Shown: in pieces, positions 57,349 through 64,000 of the stretch
Position numbering within the stretch: the stretch's first letter is position 1
How the letters are laid out: each line of letters opens with the position of its first letter
Source of the DNA: Rhabditoides inermis
Taxonomy: Eukaryota > Nematoda > Chromadorea > Rhabditida > Rhabditidae
DNA length: 64,000 nucleotides
Assembly: GCA_963966185.1 (NCBI GenBank)
Contig: CAWZYM010000102.1
Coordinates: 382,501 to 446,500, forward strand
Reading direction: 5' to 3'
Made by a program: the position numbers and the translations under genes
Notes under the pieces: generated by a model
Told to the model about the DNA's origin: nothing
The model's input: the letters and a program-made list of their open reading frames with translations, nothing else
Database searches by the model: none

Positions 57349-59561
57349 TTAGAAGGTGACGTAGGTTGTTGGGAATCGACCCGTTTTCTGCGGAGATGTG
57401 GATCCGGGTAGTCGACCGACGAGCCAGTCGTCGCCCAATCTAGAATAGTTTCCTAACTTTTGTTGGAAATCGTTTTTCCTACCTGGCTTCGACTTGGACT
57501 TGATCGCCGGCGAATATTGTGAGCTCATCGTCGCACTGCGCTCGGAAATCGTAGAGGACTCGGCAGATGGGATGAGCGTACTGGTCAGGATTGGTCTGCT
57601 GGCTGCACTCGCTGAGATCCGGATAGACGTCGTTGATAAAAGACGTTGACTTTTGATTGGAGTAGAGGGAGGACGCGGTTCCGGAGGAAGAGGACACGGT
57701 GGTGCTGGAACAGTCCGGAGCGATGTCGTTGATCAGTGTTTCCTGCACTCTGTTAGGGGGAGATGCGGATGACATAGCGGATGACGCTTGGTAGTGGTCT
57801 TCGATGATCTGAACCAATAGATAGGATATGTCATTGATTCTAACGCCACCTTATCGTAGATTTCCTCATCACAACTAGTCGAGGTGCGACACTCATGCGC
57901 TCCGTATCCATAGAAGGTGGAGGCGTTCTCGAGGTTCTCTGTGTCGAGGATCTTTCCGAGCGGGATAGTCAGCGTGGTTTCATCGAGACCCTGAATGGAT
58001 TCTGTTAATGTGAGCTGCTGCTGCTCTGATTTCTGCCCACCGCTTTGTCCTTTGTCCTCGTCTGGAACCGCGCGAGTCGATGGTATCCCCTCTTCGCGCC
58101 ACCGTCGAGTCGGTTGATCGCCTCGTTGACTTTGTAGTAGAGGTACTCAATGTAGTCGACGTTGCTCTGGAATTGTCACCATTTGGTGTTGTCGCGATTT
58201 TTGTGTTCTAACCACTTGCGAGGGATCGGGCTCGGCGTGCGATTGTTTATAGAGGTGCTGGAGCTCCCTGTCGAGCAATTCAGACACCCTCTCGAGAGCT
58301 GTCCGCCGCCGCTCGGATGACTGCGGCTCGCCAAAGTTCTCCGCCTTCAAAGGTTGTATTGAATCGTTTGGTTGATATTGTATGCGATTTGCATCCTTCA
58401 TGTTTCAAGGTTACGGATCACTGCAGTGTGAGAGGTTCTAGGTCGCGCGGTGAGTGAGCGAGACAGTGTTGTGATCAGAGAGCGCGCGCGAACGGCGAGA
58501 GAATGAATGAAAACAACGCATGTGCGCAGTTTGTGCTCGTATTCGCATATGCGCGTGGTGTGCGATTTTGTTCGGTTATTCCGCGCCGAGTATACCTATG
58601 ACATAGTGGTTGAGGTTGGTTTGTAGAGATGCGGCCGTCCGCTTCATTATGGCACTCGCGCATCAAACTAGCGACCAGCGTCGTGTTTCTCGCATGCGTG
58701 TCGCTCCTGATCGACTATCGATCGGGGATGGACAATGCAATTGTGGAGGAGACGAAGGAGGAGAGTGTGAACGATGCGGTGCGCCGGGCGCTCGAGAGCA
58801 TGAGGTGTGAGAATGATTTGTGAACAGCATATCGATCGATGTCCAGGTACATGCACGACCTGCAGCGCGGCAAGGCGGAAGTGAAGGAGGTGGTGGAGAG
58901 GGTGAGTGAGTTATTGGTATCATGATAATTACTATTCTATATGCTCTAGGACTCTTCGTGTTAAATTCGAAATTCAAACAACCATGCACTGATGACTATC
59001 GTTATCGGCACGAATATATTTCTATGTTCGCAATAAGTTGCGCGTGCGGTGGGGTAGATCAAAGGAAGACGAAGAGTCAGCTCTCGGCAATGGCGCGCAA
59101 AACAAGAGAGGCAGACGGTTATGGCACCGTATTTCGAACTGCAAGCGAGGTAGATCGAAAACTATCGCTCTGACGCAGGCTGTAGGCGATATGTCCGTTT
59201 TGCAGACGCGTGCGGTGGTGGAGCACTACTGGTGGTGCGGCGTGAAGGCGGCTAGGGATGTGCGGGAGCGGGGTTGGGTGGAGTATGACGGGCTGCATCT
59301 CTACTCGGCCCACTACGACATGCGCCACAACTCGCTCTTCCCCGGCCAGCACGCCATTCAGGTACGATTATTTGTTGCGTCTACTACTACTTTTGTTGTG
59401 TCTACGTTTACAATGACCGCGTTCTGTGTTGACTAGCTATTTGAGGCGTTGATGATGACGTACCGCTCGCACCCGTCGTCCACTGTCTACTGTAATCTCA
59501 GAACGGCGAGGGGGCGGCAGACAGTGGTGGAGGGAGTCGTGAGGTGGGTGATGTGTGGCTT

Positions 59562-59635
<74 letters not shown>

Positions 59636-60530
59636 GGAGGAGGAGGAGGAGGAGTAGGAGGAGGAGTAGGAGAAAAAAGAAGACTGAAGGGGCAAGAGAT
59701 GATGTGCTCACTGGCAGGGAGATCTGGCAGCGCGCGTGGGACCCGCGCGACGAGTTCCTCATCCCGGCGCTGGTGACTTGCCCCGTGCCGCGGCGGATGC
59801 GCGACGAACTCGGCTACGACGTGGCGCTCACCAGGTATTCACAACACTTTCTTCAACTGTCTTTTTTGAAAATGGTTTCCGTAGAACCTCAGTGGATTGT
59901 GGTGTTGATTCTACGACTGCAGACGCGCCTGCGAGTCGTCGCCGGTCGCGCTGCGTGTGCAACTGGGAGACGATGTGAACGAGGAGGAGAGGAGGGGCGT
60001 GGCCGTGTGCGTCAAGGTCGGTCGTGTTCTGGGCTGAGTCGAATTCGGGGATGTTGACAAAAATGAGGGACATCACGCGTGTTCTGTACGCAACGTGAAC
60101 CTTGTGTTGGATTGGAGGGCATGGACTTTCGGGAGGATATCTCGGTGCGGATGGTGGAGTGGCTGGAGACGCAGCTGCTGCTCGGAGCGGACAGGTGAGG
60201 AGGGAGGAGGGAGGGGGGGGGGAGAGAGAGATTGGAAATCTGTCATTCAGGGTGGCGGTGTACACGTACTCTATCGCGCCGCAGACGCAAAAGGTGCTCG
60301 ATGCGTTCCGAGAGCGAGGCGTGGAGCAGGTAAGGTGTTGTTGTTGTTGTAGTTGTAGTTGTTGTAGTAGTAGTTGTTGTTGTCGTTGTTCAATTGTGTA
60401 TTACAGATCCCCATCGATCTTCCCGGCGAGTCTCCCTCTATCCCCGAGGTGCGCAGCGCGTACATTTGGAGAAATCGACAACAGAAGCGGAGGCACGAGC
60501 TGATCCCGTACAATGACTGCCTATACAGGT

Positions 60531-60576
<46 letters not shown>

Positions 60577-63462
60577 GAGGGGGAGGGAGGGAGAGAGAGG
60601 AATGTTCAGGCACATGCGCTCTCATCGCTACGTGTTGATTGTGGACACGGACGAGGTGATCGTGCCGCTCAAGCACGACAACTGGAACGTGAGTGGGCGG
60701 GGCTTGTAGAGGCGGAGTCTAGTGATTACAGGACCTGCTGCGATCGATCGAGGCCGGCCACGAGCAGGAGAAGATCAGCTCGATCAGCTTTCGCAACGTG
60801 TTCAAGATGCCAAATGTGGAGGTTAGCGTGTGTTCTGTGCTTTGAACTATATCAGTATGTGTTTTGATCTCGTAGGTTAACGAGACGTACGGAAAGCACC
60901 TGCACCTGCTGCGCAATGAGAGGCGGTCGAGGAAGACGAGTGGGCGGGGAGAGTACGGCAAGAGTTTCACCAGGTGAGAGAAAGAGAGAGAGAGGGGGGA
61001 GAGAAAGAGAGAGGAAAGAGAGAGAGAGGAGAGGATGAGGAGAGTCATGCTATAGTGTGGACAACGTGGCGTCCGTGTTCAACCACTTTGCGCTGCATCG
61101 CCTGCGTGGCTCGGTGGCCGGCACTGTGTATGCGGAGGAGACAGAGGGAGTCAAGCTGCACTATAAGGTGAGAGGGAGGGAGGGAGGGAGAGAGAGAGAG
61201 GGGGGGAGGAAGTAGAGAGGAGGGATGGAAGGAGGGAGGGAGAGAAATGGCTTCCCTACTTTTGTAGCCATATATGTCGTGAGATACTGTGACGATTGTG
61301 GGAAATAATTTGTTTCAGTCTACGTGTCCGGTGGAGTCTCGACACGAGTGCGCCGAGTTGCTGTCGGATACGGTAGTCGACCATAGTCTCGATCGATTCG
61401 CGGACAGAATCAAGGAGAGGACGGAGGAAACTATGAAGAAGTTGGGGTTGTAGAGAGTGTGCGGGTATAAAGTATTGTTGCATTGTATGTGTCTATCTAT
61501 GTGAGCGATTGGTTCGAAACCAGTGGTTATCTGCGAGAATGATCGTTGTGTGGGGGTGCTTTGAAGTGAGGGTGTGTGTGGATATCGAGTTGCATTGACA
61601 TGTGTTGCGAGTTGTGAGAACAATAGAAATGACGAAGCGGCGAGAGTGGAAGTTGTTCACAAATAGAGTCTCGACACGAGTGCGCCGAGTTGCTGTCGGA
61701 TACGGTAGTCGACCATAGTCTCGATCGATTCGGGGACAGAATCAAGGAGAGGACGGAGGAAACTATGAAGAAGTTGGGGTTGTAGAGAGTGTGCGGGTAT
61801 AAAGTATTGTTGCATTGTATGTGTCTATCTATGTGAGCGATTGGTTCGAAACCAGTGGTTATCTGCGAGAATGATCGTTGTGTGGGGGTGCTTTGAAGTG
61901 AGGGTGTGTGTGGATATCGAGTTGCATTGACATGTGTTGCGAGTTGTGAGAACAATAGAAATGACGAAGCGGCGAGAGTGGAAGTTGTTCACAAATAGAG
62001 GAAATACAGATTCCCTGTGTCATCAACATACATGTCTACAACGTGACTCACGTATAGATCGACCAATGTGATGGTGTGCTGTGCGGGCAGAGAGGGAGCG
62101 AGTGCGCGCACCGAAGCGGCAGACTCACACTCGACAGCGGTATCGAGAGAGCCGGTGTGACGCTCGAAGAGCTGAAGATGGAAGGTCTCTCTCTCTCCCT
62201 TCTCCCCCTCTCTCTCCCTCTTTTCCTCTTTTTTGTTGTTGGTATTACGTTTATCTCACTACTCATAGAGAGTAACAAGGATGACGCCGTACCAATTGTT
62301 CTCAGCCGAAAACAAGACAGAGCCTTGGATTATAACTCCCTCTTCCTCTTCCTCTCCCCCCTCTCTCTCTTTCTCTTCTTCTCCCCCTCTCACCTGTTGT
62401 ATGTTGGGCCCCAGCTGGTCGAGTTTCCTCTGGAACCGTCCGAGTGCGACTTGCGAGTGCGCGAGGCGCTGTCTTTCCACTGCTTCCATCGCGGACACGG
62501 CCTTTTCGAGAAGGGCAGAGGCGACACTGAACAAAGCAATGAGCAAACCGCGCATTCGTCATCATACCACCTTTGTTTGCTTGTGTTGCAGTGAGAGGAT
62601 AGGGGTTCTCTCTGTTCTCTTCTCACTCACCGCCTCTGCTTGTCGACGTCTATGGCGTGGAAGAGGTACTCCTTCTCCGAGTTGACCACCTGTTCGTGCA
62701 GCTTGCGCTTGCGCAGAATGTGCTGGAAAAGTTTACAGAATGAAGACGTGACCAGTTTCTTCTAGATCTACACATACCGTTGATGCGCGTTTGTGTCTCG
62801 AAGGGACTGAGCGTCCGAGAATACGACATCGGAAAACATGGTATACTCTGCGCCAGAGCGATAGTTTTTGATCTACCTCGCTTGCAGTTCGAAATACGGT
62901 GCCATAACCGTCTGTCTCTCTTGTTTTGCGCGTTATTGCCGAAAGCTGACGCTCCGTCTTCCTCTGATCTACCCCACCGCGCGCAACTTATTGCAAGTAC
63001 AGAACTATAGGGCTGTGGCGGTTGAAATCGGAAAATCGGAAATCATCAATCATGAAATCGGAAAACATGGTATACCTTGACGGCTGTGACGCGGTCCGCC
63101 TCGCTGGCCGCCTCGATCTTCTCCAGACAGCGGCTGTTGGCGTAGGTGCCGCGCTTGAGCTTGCCCAGCTTGCCGGTCATGTCGGCCAGCTTTCGCGTCT
63201 CCGAGTCGACCAGGCGGCGGGTCTGCGAGAAGATGGTTGTTTCAAAATCGAAAAACCATTTTGTGATAAAAAAGGCGCGAGGATCTTCTGGAGCTTTCCC
63301 AGCAAAAGTTGAGTCTGGCTTTTGCTAGGATGAATAATGATGCTTCCCACCGTGCGGACTGTGCGCTCCTGCGACTGCTGAATGGAGCGGAGTGGCTGCA
63401 CGACGTCTTCATTGATGGCAGAGCCGAGGTTGCTAGAAGTGTGATCTCTCTCTTTTCCTCTC

Positions 63463-63512
<50 letters not shown>

Positions 63513-63856
63513 TCTCTCACCTGTGCAAAGTGGCGTGGGCCTCGAATTGCTCCGCTACGGCGCTCCATCCCTTGTCGATTTCACTGAATGTAGTGCTCGA
63601 ATTTTGAAGGGTAGGAAAGGAAAGATTTCACTCTCACCTTTCCGCGTTGTGTGTGATCTTGTGGAGTTGTGAGGAGAGCTTGTGCATGGTCTTGGAATAG
63701 TGCAGATCCAGCGATGCCCTGAGGGTTTCGTTCTCTCTCTCTCTCTCTCTCTCTCCTTTCCCTGACTCACTTGTCATCCATGATCTGTATGATTTCATGC
63801 ATCATGTCGTTTCTTGTTTCCACGATATCTTGTAGTTGTGGGTAATTTCCCAGACA
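57349..63856 (-). CDS. NOSTRIN-like F-BAR / HR1-like / SH3 adaptor (5' end beyond window)
   Basis: F-BAR/SH3 adaptors bend membrane and link it to actin and endocytosis. Exons (minus): 63856-63771, 63718-63638, 63595-63521, 63432-63351, 63222-63076, 62722-62631, 62526-62394, 62171-62052, 58395 (or 58401)-58216, 58166-58041, 57990-57850, 57808-57483 and 57439-57349. Phases agree. F-BAR features: YPQLQDIVETRNDMMHEI, GWSAVAEQFEAHATLH, LGKLKRGTYANSRCLEKIEA, NSEKEYLFHAID. Next comes a charged helix (ERRRTALERVSELLDRELQ) like the HR1 region, a Ser-rich linker, and a C-terminal SH3 (ALYDF-type RVLYDF, DDELTIFAGD, DDWLVG, GRFPTTYV). The order F-BAR, helix after a VDLY segment, SH3 resembles NOSTRIN. 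Joining 62052 to 58395 is inference: it needs a weak ATGAAG acceptor, and a TGA lies in frame just before an ATG at 58401. Otherwise 57349-58401 is a separate 289-aa SH3 gene. Confidence 0.7.
58402..58626 (+). promoter_or_regulatory. Upstream region and candidate spliced-leader acceptor of the GT92 gene
   Basis: GTTTGTAG ends at 58626, two bases before the GT92 ATG (58629), again like a trans-splice site. On the opposite strand CACTGCAG ends at 58420, upstream of the alternative ATG at 58401. The ~230 bases between may act as a bidirectional start region. No other motif is seen. Confidence 0.4.
58629..61453 (+). CDS. Glycosyltransferase family 92 (DUF23) type II membrane protein, 498 aa
   Basis: GT92 enzymes transfer sugars (galactose in characterised members) onto glycans in the Golgi; the family is expanded in nematodes. 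Fourteen in-phase exons: 58629-58804, 58847-58901, 59206-59361, 59437-59543, 59718-59834, 59923-60016, 60118-60194, 60251-60329, 60407-60528, 60610-60688, 60732-60821, 60876-60973, 61056-61167 and 61319-61453. A single N-terminal membrane anchor (about 14-28, LATSVVFLACVSLLI) follows a short basic tail. Catalytic-domain hallmarks: CVKGMDFREDISVRMVEW, VAVYTYS, ELIPYNDCLYRHMRSHRY and the metal-binding DTD at 340-342 (VLIVDTDEVIVPL), then YGKSFTSVDNVASVFNHFAL. The acceptor before 60118 (GATTGGAG) is weak. The gene lies antisense within the proposed large intron of the F-BAR/SH3 gene. Confidence 0.9.
59544..59717 (+). repeat. (CT)n then (GGA)n intron of the GT92 gene
   Basis: About 60 bases of CT dinucleotide switch to GGA/GTAGGA trinucleotides (59633-59672), then a short A-rich stretch to CTGGCAG. 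Confidence 0.85.
60974..61055 (+). repeat. (GA)n GT92 intron
   Basis: Donor GTGAGAGAAAGAGAGAG leads directly into GA repeats; the acceptor is GCTATAG. Confidence 0.85.
61337..62000 (+). repeat. 332-bp tandem duplication of the GT92 gene 3' end
   Basis: 61337-61668 and 61669-62000 are almost identical; one change seen is GATTCGCGGACA versus GATTCGGGGACA. Each unit holds most of the last coding exon, its TAG stop and the 3' UTR. The first copy is the functional one because only it has the upstream acceptor at 61318. Confidence 0.95.
63433..63520 (-). repeat. (GA)n (sense) intron in the F-BAR gene
   Basis: Read on the minus strand the intron begins GTGAGAGAGGAAGAGAGAG and is nearly all GA, ending CACTTCTAG. 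Confidence 0.85.
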
Positions 63857-64000
63857 CTGCAAAGGTCAATATCTTTACGATATCTCTCTTTTTTATTGGT
63901 CGTTCGGGATCGCTTCTTATCTAATCCGAGGGGCGGGATCATGTGCATAGCTTGTTTTCGGGGAATTCTGCCATTCTTGTTTTATCTTACTTGTTTGTAT
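63857..64000 (-). other. Intron of the F-BAR gene at the window edge
   Basis: Upstream of the exon at 63856 (acceptor TTTGCAG) no coding exon is seen; the first F-BAR helix and start codon must lie beyond 64000. Confidence 0.5.

Noticed and set aside
61315..61955. Two near-identical minus-strand proteins (102 and 142 codons) suggesting a duplicated gene
   Set aside because: They are antisense to the 332-bp tandem duplication of the GT92 3' end; no independent evidence of coding.

Overview
The window looks like a eukaryotic, almost certainly nematode, chromosome segment. The evidence is compact multi-exon genes with short GT-AG introns, pyrimidine-rich TTTTCAG-like acceptors just upstream of several start codons (as expected for spliced-leader trans-splicing), a glycosyltransferase family 92 gene, an alkylglycerol monooxygenase, a Cys-loop-receptor-like gene and CR1/Jockey-like LINE debris. 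A rhabditid-like nematode is a guess; nothing here fixes the species. Exons were assembled by hand from splice signals and phase, so single boundaries may be off.

Layout. 1-212: fragment of a second copy of a channel-like exon. 485-1990 (-): small unrecognised acidic protein with a SUMO-motif-rich C-terminus. 3191-6863 (+): decayed LINE with ORF1 and a frameshifted ORF2, preceded by an inverted piece of its own ORF2. 6962-9508 (+): 3' part of a Cys-loop-like ligand-gated channel gene. 11134-11320: relic of a related LINE. 11419-47438: one ~36 kb tandem array of a 163-bp satellite (about 220 copies) with multi-monomer higher-order structure and a single 118-bp foreign insertion; neither strand has an open frame of 60 codons there. 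47439-50165: non-coding, with an inverted pair of a GC-hairpin element, a duplicated channel 3'-UTR relic and a 106-bp-arm foldback.

The right-hand part is gene-dense. 50185-54419 (+) is alkylglycerol monooxygenase (14 exons, 532 aa). 54902-57097 (+) is N-myristoyltransferase (10 exons, 450 aa). 57349-63856 (-) is best read as one F-BAR/HR1-like/SH3 gene of the NOSTRIN type. 58629-61453 (+) is a complete 498-aa GT92 glycosyltransferase lying antisense inside a large intron of that gene, with its 3' end tandemly duplicated. Many introns consist largely of (GA)n or (CT)n microsatellites that grow directly out of the 5' splice site.

The genes do not form an obvious pathway: ether-lipid cleavage, protein N-myristoylation, glycan transfer, membrane-curvature adaptor and channel. 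I see no unambiguous new biochemical system. The most unusual material is the satellite array: its apparent birth point at a LINE 3' tail, its higher-order structure, and splice-like signals repeated in every monomer.
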